Assembly (NCBI RefSeq): GCF_030272615.1
Contig: NC_081406.1
Location: 239,184,422-239,248,421, forward strand
From: Cryptomeria japonica
Taxonomy: Eukaryota; Streptophyta; Pinopsida; Cupressales; Cupressaceae
Length of the DNA stretch: 64,000 nucleotides
Direction of reading: 5' to 3'
This document shows, piece after piece, positions 1 to 11,400 of the stretch (position 1 is the stretch's first letter; each line of letters opens with the position of its first letter). The position numbers were made by a program, and so were the translations under genes. Under the pieces are notes generated by a model that was given only the letters and a program-made list of their open reading frames with translations, did not search any database and had not been told where the DNA came from.

Positions 1-170
1 TGATGTCTTACTGTGGTTAACCAGTATTGCCATGATTAAGTTCAGTAATGGTGATAATCAGTTGGTATTGTTTTAACTAGATAAGTTGTTGAGAAAGTTT
101 TTATCTATACTGATTCACCCCCCCCCTCTCAGTACTGGTTGGGGTATCAGTTGTTCATCATTACTCATCA
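1..170 (+). repeat. Terminal part of the 5' LTR of the Copia element
   Basis: The segment ends in CA at 170, followed after two bases by the tRNA-Met-type primer binding site. A C/T-rich run lies at 119-130. The LTR must be longer than 1.26 kb, because the 3' copy starts at 4534 and is still unfinished at the gap. Confidence 0.75.
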
Positions 171-172
171 AT

Positions 173-183
173 TGGTATCAGAG
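173..183 (+). other. Primer binding site (initiator tRNA-Met type)
   Basis: TGGTATCAGAG is complementary to the 3' end of plant initiator tRNA-Met, the usual primer of Copia reverse transcription. It sits two bases after the LTR end. Confidence 0.85.
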
Positions 184-241
184 TGCCTCCAGGTCCTCAA
201 TGATATAAGCTTAACCACTTGAGGTAAGAGATCCTATTGTA

Positions 242-3200
242 ATGATGAAGATGGAAGGTCCTAAGTTTAATAGAGATAACTTTAAGATATGGAAGGACAC
301 AATGAAGATTTAAATCAAGAGTATGGGTGCTCAACATTGGAGCTATGTTGAGAATGCCTATGTGGCTCCCATTGGCACTCTGACTGATGATGAGAGAAAT
401 CTAGGAAAATGGGCAAGTCATGGAAGCCCTTATCAGCAGCCAGTCAGATATTGAGTTTATTGATGTACAAGAAAAGGAAACACCTAAGGAGGTATGGGAT
501 GCACTGGAAAATATCTATGGTTGTGATGAGCATGTAAAGAAAGCTAAGGAAGAAAGCCTTAGAGGTAAATTTGAGGATATGAGGATGGTTGAAGGTGAGA
601 CCATTCAGCAGTATGGCATTCAGATTAAGACTGTGGTTGGTGATATCAAAAGTGCTGGTGGAACTATTGATGATACCATTGTTGTTAGTAAAGTCCTTAG
701 ATCATTGTTACCAATTTATGTAATCAGAGTTGCTACTATCCAGGAACTAAGGTCTATTGATAAAACCAAGGTATCCTTAGATTCTATTATTACAAAGTTA
801 ACTGCATATGAGTTGAATAGCTATGATGACCGTGTTTAGAAGATTGAGTCATCCTTTAAAGCATCTATTGTGCCATCTAGAAAAGGAAAAGAAAATAGTA
901 CCAGTTATGAATCCAGACAATGCAAAGATATGGATGATGAAGAGATTCTGATGGAGTTTGAAGCTCTTCTTGCTAAAAGACTTCCGAAGGGAACTGGAAA
1001 GTATAGAGGTAAACTTCCTTTGAAATGTTTTTCCTGCAATAAGATAAGACATATAGCTATTAATTGTCCTAACAATGTCAATAAGGATAAACCAAAGAGG
1101 TTCAGAAAGTATAAAGGAGGAAACAAAAGAAATTGTCTAGTTGTTGTGTATGAAGGTGTCACTGATGAGGAATCAGAGAATGAAGAAAATGAAGACATAG
1201 TGTTTGTAGTAGTAAAGGAAGAAGTGTCTGACAAGAAAGCTCTTGTCTCTCGCATTGACAACTCCAATGAGTGGATTATTGATAGTGGTTGTTCTCACCA
1301 CATGACTGGCAATCGGGGAAATTTTTTGTCTCTGAAGGAATATGATGGAGGTGTTGTCAGATTTGGCAACGATGCACCATGCTTGGTGAAAGGTAAAGGA
1401 TCCATCTCATTGAATGGAAAGAGGAGTGCAGATGATGTCTACTAGGCAAATGGTCTTAAGCATAACCTATTGAGTGTTGCTCAGTTGAATGACAAAGGAT
1501 TGGTTCTAGAATTCAAAGGTGGAGTCTGTAGTATAATTAGGAAGAGTGGTGAACTTATTGCCATCGGTAAGCAGACAAGAGGTAACCTATTTCAGTTGAA
1601 TGCCAAGATAAGTTGGTGTCTAATGGCGAAGTTTGATGATAGTTGGATATGACATAGGAGACTCTATCATATGAACTTTGACAATATTGTTAAAGCTAGT
1701 AAGATCAAGGTGATAAGAGGATTACCTTTGCTGAACAAACCTGAGAACATCTTGTGTAGAGAATGTCAACTTGGAAAGATGTCTTCCTCAACTTTTAAAG
1801 GCAAGTCTTTCTTAGCAGAACATTTATTTGATCTTGTGCATACTGATTTATGTGGTCCTATGAAAACTAGAAGTATTCAGGGAGATAGGTATTTTATGAT
1901 TCTTAGTGATGACAACTCAAGAATGATGTGGGTCACATTCTTGAAAGATAAGTCTGAAGCATTTGGAAAGTTCAAATCTTTCAGAGCATTAGTAGAGAAA
2001 GAAACTGTAAAAAGATAAAATGTCTGAGAACTAATCAAGGAGGAGAATTCACTTTTGATGAATTCAATAAATATTGTGAAGATAACAATATCAAGAGGCA
2101 GTTGTCTGCCCCAAGGACACCACAATAGAATGGCATAGCAGAAAGAAATAACATGATTGTAGTTGAAGTGGCTAGAACAATGTTGATCCAAGGAAAGGTT
2201 GCTCACGCTTTTTGGAGAGAAGCAGTGAGCACCGCAGTCTATACTACGAATCGGGTACTCATCAAGAAAGGCAAAGATAACACCCCTTATGAGTATTGGA
2301 CCGGGAAAAATCCCACACTGAGTTACTTTAAAGTGTTTGGTAGTAAGTGCTATATTAAGAGAGGTGAGCATTTGAGCAAATTTGATGCAAAATGTGATGA
2401 TGGAATATTTCTGGGATATTCCACTAAGAGCAAAGCTCTCAAGTGCTACAACAATAGAACTCAGAAAATTGTTGAAAGTATCAATGTCAGGGTTGATGAA
2501 TCCCCTGAGGAACCTGAGGAAACATGTAGTGAAGAAGTGGAAGATGAACCGAGAATAGCCTTCTGGGAACCGGTTAAGAAAGAAACTTGTAAAGATCTCA
2601 GTGTTCCTAGTAGACTAGGCTAGAGTTATTCCTAGATATGTGAAGTTGCATCATGATCCAAAGAAAATCATAGAAGATAAAGATTCAAGGATACTCACAA
2701 GAAGAAAAGTGAAGGAGAACTCTTGCATGATTTCTGAATTTGAACCCAAGACTTCGAGAGAAGCTCTTACAGATGAAGACTGGATTAAAGAAATGGAAGA
2801 GGAGCTAGACTAGATAGAAAAGAATACAACATGGTCTTTGGTGCCCAGACCAAAACATAAAAACATCATAGGTACCAAATGGGTCTTTGGGAATAAATTG
2901 AATGAAGAAGGCTCAATTGTAAGAAATAAGGCTAAGCTTGTATGCAAGGGATATGCTTAGAAGGAGGGAGAAGACTATGGAGAAACCTTTGCTCATGTGG
3001 CTAGACTAGAAGGTGTTTGAATGCTACTTGCATTTGCAACATTTAAGGGATTTAAGGTTTATTAGATGGATGTGAAGTCATCTTTTTTGAATAGAATCCT
3101 GGAAGAGGAAGTGTATATAGAACAACTAGAAGGGTTTGCCTTATCAGAAGACAATGACATGGTGTGTAGATTACACAAAGCCTTGTATGGACTAAAAAAG

Positions 3201-4276
3201 GCACATAGGGCATGGTATGAAAGACTACACTCTCATCTTATGAAGATTGGATTTCAGAGAACAAGTGAAGATAGCAACATCTACTTGAAATCAGAAGGTG
3301 ATCGGATTCTGATCTATGAAGTGTTTGTGGATGACATAATCTTTGGAGGAGATGATAAATGAGTCATGTGTTTGCAGATGAAATGAAGAAAGAATTTGAG
3401 ATGTCTTTAATAAGAGAGATAAAGTTCTTCATTGGTTTACAAATTCAGTAAATGAAAGAGGGTATCTTGATTACCTAGTCCAAGTATGTCAAACAAGTAT
3501 TGAATACTTTTAGCATGGAGGAAAGCAAACCGGTTGGTACATCGATGGTGACTGGCTATAAACTGACTAAGGAAGATGATTCAACACTAGTGAATGAAAA
3601 GGAGTATCGGTCAATGATCGGTAAGCTACACTATGTGGTGCACAACAGATCAGATATTGCTCATGCAGTAGGCATAGTAGCTCATTTTCAGAAATGTCCA
3701 AGAGAATCCCACTTGGTAGCAGTTAAAAGGATTCTTAGATATTTGAAAGGAACAGTTGATTATGGATTGTGGTATCCATATAATGGTGTCTATAATCTTA
3801 AGGTATATACCGATGCTGATTGGGTAGGTAATGTGGGTGACTGGAAGAGCACAACCAGTGGAGTGTTCTTTCTAGATGGAAGATTAGTATCATGGACAAG
3901 TAAGAAGTAGAGCTGTATTTCCCAATCTACAGCTGAAGCAGAATATGTGGCAATATTTATGAATTGCACTCAAGGAATTTGGATGAAGTATGTATTGGAA
4001 GGTTTCAAGGTACCTATATCTGAACCGGTAAACATATTTTGTGATAACACAAGTGCAATAAATATTTCCAAGAATCCGGTATTGCATGCTAGAACTAAGC
4101 ACATTGAGCTTAAATATCACTACTTGAGAGAGAAAGTTCAGAATAAGGAGGTTGTACTACAACATGTTTCCAGTAAGGAGCAACTAGCAGATATATTCAC
4201 TAAGCCCTTACCAAAGACTACATTTACCTATTTGAGAGGTGAATTAGGGGTTCTGCCCCTTCATGAAGTCAACTAA
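242..4276 (+). pseudogene. Copia gag-pol polyprotein, disabled
   Basis: The reading frame starts at ATG 242. Gag covers about 242-1260, with a degenerate zinc knuckle (CFSCNKIRHIAINC at about 1027) in which both usual glycines are replaced. The protease motif DSGCSHHMTG is at about 1281. The pre-integrase zinc region HRRLYH...CREC lies at 1653-1770. The integrase core retains HTDLCGP, but the second catalytic region reads RTNQGGEF where RSDNGGEF is usual. Reverse transcriptase includes VFVDDIIFGG at about 3325. RNase H includes YTDADW at about 3810 and STAEAEY at about 3930. In-frame stops are at 311, 837, 1443, 1650, 2126, 2811, 2958, 3018, 3063, 3449, 3476 and 3908. Frameshifts lie near 410, 2005, 2617 and 3357. 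The reading ends at TAA 4274. Confidence 0.93.
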
Positions 4277-4520
4277 AATATGTGTGCTTTGCATCAGTCA
4301 AGTACTACAGTGACAAATCTTTCAGGATTGATGTGTTGAAGGATGCTACTCCTTAGGGGGAGCAACATAGTAGACTTTGGAAGCTTGTGCCTCCACTTTG
4401 GCATTGTTGTCAAAGGGAGAGAATATATATGATATATGGGGAGAAGATATATGATGATGAAGATACACTGGTCTATGATGTTTACAATTGCAATGCTACA
4501 CTAAGTATTGCCATCAATGC

Positions 4521-4533
4521 CAAAGGGGGAGAT
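4521..4533 (+). other. Polypurine tract of the Copia element
   Basis: The run AAAGGGGGAGAT directly precedes the TGTTGGA start of the 3' LTR at 4534. A second purine block at about 4353-4364 (TTAGGGGGAGC) resembles the duplicated tract seen in many plant Copia elements. Confidence 0.7.
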
Positions 4534-5796
4534 TGTTGGATATCATTGGCATATAATGAGCCAAAATGTTGATATGATGATAATGTATATTGTCATTGAT
4601 GTCAATAAGTTTAAGTGAACCGGTATGAAGAGGTATGAGGAGACGTAGTGAACCGCTTTCAGGGTTTCACTAAGTGTGACTACCGGTTGGTAGTCTCAAC
4701 TCTAGGGTTATCGGTTTGGTGATCCAGCATGTGCGATGCAACTAATGATACTCTGTGATGAGTTAGCTAAGAGATGTGAATGAGATCGAGGTGCCACATC
4801 AGCCTTGTGCACATGAAGGACTTCCTTGAGGATCTTGCATGAGAAGATCGATCGCGTTTGGAGTCTACCTCACGAATGATCATTCTTCTTAACGATATGA
4901 GAAGAAAGTGTGATGGGTTACTAATTCCCATGTGCGGTGATGAATGAATGATGTAGATTGTCTTGTGATCTGTTTGAAATTGTAATGCTCTATGCAATGT
5001 GTTTGGACAGTCAGGGTTGGACCGCCTGTGTTGTAAACCTAAGATGCTTAGGGTTTAGGGTTTATGCTACCGACCTAAGTGTTGCCTATAAGGTCGATGA
5101 TGTTTGTTATTGTAAAGTTGTTGGCAAATGTTGTGTGTGTGTGTATCCAAGTGATTAGATACTTGATACTTGCCAGACCAGTAAGAGGAAAATTGCAGAG
5201 TGTGATTGTAGAGTAGAGGAAATGAAAAGGATCTACCTTGGCATGGAGTTTTGTTATCAGATCAGAGTTTTACCTGTTGTCTTGTAATCATTTCAAAAGT
5301 TGGAAAATCCCTTTACCGGGTAGCTTTAAAAAGCTTATTGTAAAACCTGTAACTAGGTGACTTAAGATCATTGAGTTCTTCAAATCCTCTAGCTAGGTAA
5401 CCTTTAATAGGGGTATATAGCCATCCCTTAACCGGGTGATCTCTAACAGGACCGGTTCCTAACAGAACCTTATTATAAAGTATTTAACTCGACAAGGATC
5501 CTAATAGGGCGAGCTTCAAAAGAGTTCAAAAACAAGCTTGTGGGTATTCATCCCCACCATGGTTTTTCCCATTTAGGTTTCCGCGTGAAAAATTTGTGTG
5601 TTATGTGTTACGCATTTTTCATGTGATGTTTATAAATTATTTGGTTGAAATATTATGCATGTAGAGTTAATGGGTTATGGTATTACTAGTATACCACATG
5701 CATATGTTTATGGGTGAAGTGATGTCAAGTATTGGGGTATGTGCAGGATCATGGTGTGCCAAAACAGGCCCTTAAGTGGCAATGAAATTTCAGAAA
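4534..5796 (+). repeat. 3' LTR of the Copia element, truncated by the gap
   Basis: It begins TGTTGGATATC after the polypurine tract. Around 5560-5600 it has the ATGGTTTTTCCC...GGTTTCCGCGTGAAAA block typical of the R/U5 part of plant Copia LTRs. Its end is hidden by the N run, so the terminus seen at 1-170 is not recovered here. Confidence 0.75.
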
Positions 5797-6296
5797 NNNN
5801 NNNNNNNNNNNNNNNNNNNNNNNNNNNNNNNNNNNNNNNNNNNNNNNNNNNNNNNNNNNNNNNNNNNNNNNNNNNNNNNNNNNNNNNNNNNNNNNNNNNN
5901 NNNNNNNNNNNNNNNNNNNNNNNNNNNNNNNNNNNNNNNNNNNNNNNNNNNNNNNNNNNNNNNNNNNNNNNNNNNNNNNNNNNNNNNNNNNNNNNNNNNN
6001 NNNNNNNNNNNNNNNNNNNNNNNNNNNNNNNNNNNNNNNNNNNNNNNNNNNNNNNNNNNNNNNNNNNNNNNNNNNNNNNNNNNNNNNNNNNNNNNNNNNN
6101 NNNNNNNNNNNNNNNNNNNNNNNNNNNNNNNNNNNNNNNNNNNNNNNNNNNNNNNNNNNNNNNNNNNNNNNNNNNNNNNNNNNNNNNNNNNNNNNNNNNN
6201 NNNNNNNNNNNNNNNNNNNNNNNNNNNNNNNNNNNNNNNNNNNNNNNNNNNNNNNNNNNNNNNNNNNNNNNNNNNNNNNNNNNNNNNNNNNNNNNN
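5797..6296. other. Assembly gap of exactly 500 N
   Basis: There are 500 consecutive undetermined bases, a standard placeholder length, so the true size is unknown. The end of the Copia 3' LTR lies inside or beyond it. Confidence 0.99.
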
Positions 6297-6592
6297 CAAT
6301 GTAATTTATATTGGCCTCAATATAAGTAATATGGCTTAGCATACATTTGACATTGTTTTGTGTTTGTCATGGTATCTATTTCTTTTATTTGCTTGTGTCT
6401 TCAGCCAATACATGTGTGCTGTGTTTAGTCTTCAATTGCAGCTATGGCTTGAAGTGTTGGGATTGGTTATCTAGTTCACTGAGTTGGGAGGGGCCAAGGA
6501 AGAACTGCTTGTACAGATTTTTACAAAGCTAGTCGTCTATCTTCAAGAAGTCTCTCTGGGCTGACATTTGGACTATTGGCCCATCGTCATAG

Positions 6593-7324
6593 GTTTGGAA
6601 TATTGGGAAGGAACGTAATAGGAGAATCTTCAAGGATTCAGAGTTGCAATGTGAGGAGCTCATCTGCAAAACTAAGGAGATTGTGGAAGTTGCGAACTCA
6701 CGTGTTAGAATAAAAACAACCTCAAAGTTTTCAAGATGGGATGTGTGTATCCAACAACAATGGACGAAGTTACAAAGGCCAGTCTATTCTTCTCAGGTGG
6801 GCATAGAGGATAGGAAGGATGTTGTGTGGAAGTGTCCTAAATTACACAGATGGAAATTAAACTTTTTTGGTGTGGCCAAGGGCAACCTAGGCCCGACCGA
6901 CGTAGGCTGTATAATAAGGGATTGGGATGGCAAATGTGTCTGGGTGGCATCAAAGCAGCTGAGTTGGGCATCTAACAACGAAGATGAGTTTGAAGCGTTA
7001 GTTTTGGGTTTGAAAGTATGTAAAGAATTTTTTTTGGGTGCGGTTAACATTAAGGGGGATTCTCAGACTTTTTTGCAGGCCGTAATGCGTGGAGATACTC
7101 CCAATTGGAAACTACGAAATCTTTTAAAGATAGTTAAGGAGATTCTTTTGGATATGGGAGACTTCACAATCACCCATATTTACTGTGAAGCAAATAAGAG
7201 AGCGGATTTAGTGGCAAATGTGGGGGTTGGTCAGGACACTTCAGCCTGGATCGGTCTACAAGATATTTTGGATAAGGAAACCATGGCAGGGATCAGTAGG
7301 GGTGAAAACCTAGGCCAGGATTGA
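6593..7324 (+). pseudogene. LINE ORF2 C-terminus (zf-RVT tail plus RNase H-like domain), remnant
   Basis: The open frame runs without a stop from 6593 to TGA 7322. It opens with VWNIGKERNRRIF, the tryptophan- and arginine-rich tail that follows the zf-RVT region of plant LINE reverse transcriptases. An RNase H fold of the RVT_3 type follows: LHRWKLNFFGVAKGN, then DEFEALVLGL, IKGDSQ and EANKRADLVAN. The first catalytic aspartate is lost, since the usual NFDGA reads NFFGV. The glutamate and second aspartate remain. The reverse transcriptase core should lie upstream but is missing or hidden by the gap, and a TAG sits just before 6593. It is an inactive fragment. Confidence 0.8.
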
Positions 7325-7792
7325 TCAGGCTTAATCTTTATTAGATTCTTGGTCAGGGAAAAACAAGCTTCGATATCTATGAGATTCTTACAGGCCCCTT
7401 GGGGAAAGTTTTGTACTCACATTTCTAATGTCCACGATCTCACCTGTGTTTTGCGTATCCGTTACCAGATTTTATTCTTGTCTTCTATCTGCATTTTTTT
7501 CACATGACTAAGGCATTTTCGGGATGCTATGCTGGTAGTGTATTTTATATGAACCATACCAGAACTTTCGGCATTAGGATTGTTGGATTTGGTGGCAATG
7601 AGGCATTTCTTTAGGCTTAGCTTCCTGTGCAGGGATGAAGGAATGGATGAACAATGTAGAAGGCTATTTAATGTTGATTGTGCGAAAAATTTGATGGCCT
7701 TGTGAACGATTGTAGCAACAAGTTTTGGGGATGGGATTCATTAGCACGATGGCCAGATCTATCAGGTACTTTTATACCCTCTGGTTGATGTT
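7325..7792. other. Non-coding stretch 3' of the LINE RNase H domain
   Basis: No gene or clear repeat is seen. It probably belongs to the 3' region of the same LINE. Confidence 0.4.
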
Positions 7793-8158
7793 TTGGGCTC
7801 TAGAGAAAGATGCATAGAGGAGGCTAGTGATTTTGTAGTGCACTATATTTGGCCAGCCATGGTTAATGTGATACTGGAGTTGGATGCCTCTCAGACGAAC
7901 TGCTCTTTATTGGCTTATCTCTCGGGTTCATTAGATGACAACGCTGGTTTGGAGGTTGGTAACAGTGGTGGCTCTTTGTCTAGTAGAAAGAGGAAGGATA
8001 GGGATGTTAACAATGTGAATATGGCTTGGGAGACTTTCAAGACAGGTGTGATGAGCAATGATTTTGCTATGTTGAGGGCCATTTTTGGCTCGGATCCCTA
8101 TTGGAAGCCCAGGTCAATTGCGAAGCTCATTTTGGATCTTGGTTATGGTCAATTGTAA
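7793..8158 (+). CDS. Unrecognised 121-residue ORF downstream of the LINE RNase H
   Basis: The ORF opens at a TTG and ends at TAA 8156. It has a hydrophobic N-terminal part (HYIWPAMVNVILEL), a serine/lysine-rich centre (SLSSRKRKDRDVN) and a WETFKTGVMSNDFAMLRAIF segment. I do not recognise a domain. It lies about 470 bp after the LINE RNase H on the same strand. The minus-strand LINE at 14906-17650 also has an ORF after its RNase H, so this may be a 3' ORF of that LINE family. It may equally be chance. Confidence 0.25.
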   Translation: MGSRERCIEEASDFVVHYIWPAMVNVILELDASQTNCSLLAYLSGSLDDNAGLEVGNSGGSLSSRKRKDRDVNNVNMAWETFKTGVMSNDFAMLRAIFGSDPYWKPRSIAKLILDLGYGQL

Positions 8159-8159
8159 T

Positions 8160-8260
8160 GGGATAGTAGAAGGTTTGGGATTTTATGGTTCATTTATGGT
8201 TCATATGGGATAGTAGAAGGTTTGGGATAGTAGAAGGTTGGGATAGTTGTGGGTCGAGTG
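8160..8260 (+). repeat. Short tandem repeat built on GGGATAGTAGAAGG
   Basis: The motif GGGATAGTAGAAGGTTTGGG recurs at about 8160 and 8209, with a shorter copy near 8226. TTATGGTTCAT is repeated between them. It looks like a local slippage repeat. Confidence 0.7.
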
Positions 8261-8487
8261 GGTTGCAGGGGTTTGGGATTTTATAGTTCATTTGAACTTT
8301 GTAATGGGAATTATTTGAAATTAGAATCACTCTGTATTCCATAATGTTAAAATGAAACAATCGCAAACTAAATGTTCTAACTCCAATGAGATATTGCGAG
8401 CTACACTCCCAAAATAAATATTCCCTTTGAGAGTTGATGTGATTTTATTAATTTGAAACTTTTGTCAGTATCTAATAATCCACAACA

Positions 8488-11400
8488 TTACATGAACAAT
8501 GCCCATAAATTTGTAAATGCCGCTTCTTCTCCTACCGCTAACAATCCTCTGCTTGCTTCACCTTCTCCACTATATAATCCAGCTGTCGCCGTGAGTTTAT
8601 AGCCCAAGTCTATTAACCTACAACCTTGTCTGAACACACCTACACACACCCATTTCCCCTCTTCCAATTCTGTACCTAACCTCGCAAATGCCGTCCCACC
8701 ACTACACAAGATATTGAATCTACTACCTGTGAATGAATTTACAAGGAAACATAAGACGGCAGCATTGGAAGTATGCGTCTTCCCACATTCTATCCTCCAT
8801 TCATTTTCCTCGATCATCTCCAATGAGCTCACCATGGTCAGGGTGGGAAATGAAAGAGAATCCATCACTGACTCTGCACCATGCGCTGCCCTTCCACATA
8901 TCACCATCTCGAATGGCCATTTCTGCAACAAAATTATTCCACTCAATAAACTTAAGGCATACATGGCAATAATTTTTTTAATATAAGTAACAGTTTTGAT
9001 TACCTTTAAAGTCTGAATGCAGGGTTGAAGTGCTGATCTACACTCCGCTGACATGACCAAACACTTCAAATTCTCTATTCCCTCCAAACTTTGTATAACT
9101 GGAGACCTCCACGACGCCATTGTCTGCAAGCTCTCCAAGGACCTCGAATGTTCAAGCCCTTCGATTTTAACAACTTTGTTGCAATGTATTAAAGAGACCC
9201 TTTTGATGGAATGTAAACCTGCACAATTTGGGAGCTCTTTCAACCCTGGACAACATATATACAAGGTGGCCAAGCTGGACAGATTTCCAAGAGAGGACGG
9301 CAAGGTGGCCAAGATCGGACTTCCTATATTCAGCACTTGCAATTTTCTAAGTTTGCCGAAGTCACTGGGAAGCTCCGTTAGGGCTGTATGCACAACACGG
9401 AGCTCTCTCAGAAACACTTGATCTGTGATTTTATTTGGCAATTGTTCCAACTTCTTGCATCCGTCAAAGTTCAAATACTCCAGCTTACTTATGTTTTCCA
9501 GTACGTCGGATCTCAAGGTGAGTTCTTTACAACCACATAAACTGAGATAGTGAAGGTGTCTCAGCTGGTTAAAAGAATCTGGCAAAATCTGCAGCTGCTC
9601 ACAATTAGTCAAATCTACATTCCGCAGGTTTATGAGATCCCCCATACGGCTAGGTAACGAAGACAGCATTGAACACTCTAATAAATGTAGCGTCTCCAGA
9701 GATCGGAGATCACAAAACTCTTCTGGGAGATTCACCACTGCAGTACATTTTTTGAGAGCTATCATTTTCAAATTTGTGAGACGTCCTAATGACTTAGGGA
9801 TCCTTTGCATCATATAGGCGTCACCAATATGCAGTAATCTTAGCTGCAATGGAGGCTGCAGAGAGAGCAATTGTCGATTACATAAAACATGTACCAGTAA
9901 AAATAGTAAAATTGGAAGTGTAGTTCTAAGTAACTGGTAAAGAAAATACTTACATCTGAACTACCCCATAATCCAGTTAAGTAGTGAGCATTGGTGAATT
10001 CCAAAATTCGTAATCTTCTGAGTGACCATGACCGAAGTTTTTTCCCCATAAAGTTATCCAACCAAAGCCAGACAGGGTCTTCCAATGTTGCGCTCAAATA
10101 TTTAATAAAATATTCTTCTCTGCCAGTAAAAAGTTTTAATCCAAATGAGGAGGCTACAGGGTGCCCAAAATATCTGTTTAAGGTTCTAGCTGCCAGCTCG
10201 GTGAATTTTTTGAGAGGGTGCCGATGATGCAATCTTTTTACTCCGAATGAGGAGGCTACAGGGTGCCCAAAATATCTGTTTAAGGTTCCAGCTGCCAGCT
10301 CGGTGAATTTTTTGAGAGGGTGCCGATGATGCAATAGCTTATCAGCAGCATCTATCCCTCGAATAGACATTTCTCCCTGAATGGGAAAACCAGAAGTATT
10401 CAAGCAATGACTACTGACAGCTGAAAAGAGAAAATATTAAATGAAGCTCACCCTAGAAACGAAAAGAGAAACAAAATATTCAAGCAATGACTACTGACAG
10501 CTGAAAAGAGAAAATATTGAATGAAGCTCACCCTAGCTTGTTTCTGTATGTTACTTATTTTCTCTGGAAGCCATACACGAGAAGGTGTATGTCCACCTGC
10601 CAGATCCCTTCCCAAACCCCTCAGTTGGTCATGGAATAGCTTTTCAGCATATTCAAATCCAGCACCATCTATCCCTCGAATAGACATTTCTCCCTGAATG
10701 GGAAAACCAGAAGTATTCAAGCACTGACTACTGACAGCTGAAAAGAGAAAATATTAAATGAAGCTCACCGTACAAACGAAAAGAGAAACAAAATATTCAA
10801 GCAATGACTACTGACAGCTGAAAAGAGAAAATATTGAATGAAGCTCACCCTAGCTTGTTTCTGTATGTTACTTATTTGCCCTGGAAGCCATACACGAGGT
10901 GGTGTATGTCCACCTGCCAGATCCCTTCCCAAATCCCTCAGGTGGTCATGCATTGTTATACGATCATACCTATCCACATTAACCAGACACTTGTTAACAA
11001 GTGTTTCCCACCCCTGCAACCCACTCAACCCCGATCCATCCCATACTTCAATCGCTAATCTTTTACTTCTTCCGACGAAGAAACAAGCCACGTCCATGAA
11101 CATCTCTTTCTCTTCATCGTCCAATGCATCGTAGCTGACATTCAACCTCCCCTTAATATCTTCGGGCAACATTCGCAAGATCTTATGTAGCCGGGATTGC
11201 CAATAATCCTTGGACCTGCCATAAACTAGTCCTCCTAGGACCTCAAGGGACAAAGGCAATCCATTGCAAGTTTTTAAATACTTTCCAACAATGTCTTCAA
11301 ATCCCTCTTCTGGATGGAGTTGTAAGAAAGCGTGCCAACAGAAAAGCTGCTTGGCAAGGAGGGGGTTCAATGGCTTCATTTCATATATAGTTGAGCTCCA

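Larger units (their letters stand above)
1..5796 (+). mobile_element. Ty1/Copia LTR retrotransposon, degenerate, cut by the window start and the assembly gap
   Basis: The parts are in standard Copia order: end of the 5' LTR (1-170), primer binding site (173), gag, protease, integrase, reverse transcriptase and RNase H (242-4276), a purine-rich tract (about 4521-4533) and the start of the 3' LTR (4534). Integrase comes before reverse transcriptase, which separates Copia from Gypsy. The two LTR parts do not overlap here, because the 5' LTR is cut by the window start and the 3' LTR by the N gap. LTR identity, full LTR length and target-site duplication therefore cannot be measured. The coding region has about twelve in-frame stops and four frameshifts, so the copy is not autonomous. 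Confidence 0.93.

Noticed and set aside
4387..5158. Small ORFs in the Copia 3' region and LTR
   Set aside because: They lie in non-coding 3' region and LTR sequence, with no similarity to any Copia protein.
5739..6342. Open frames spanning the N run
   Set aside because: They exist only because undetermined bases cannot contain stops; the sequence there is unknown.
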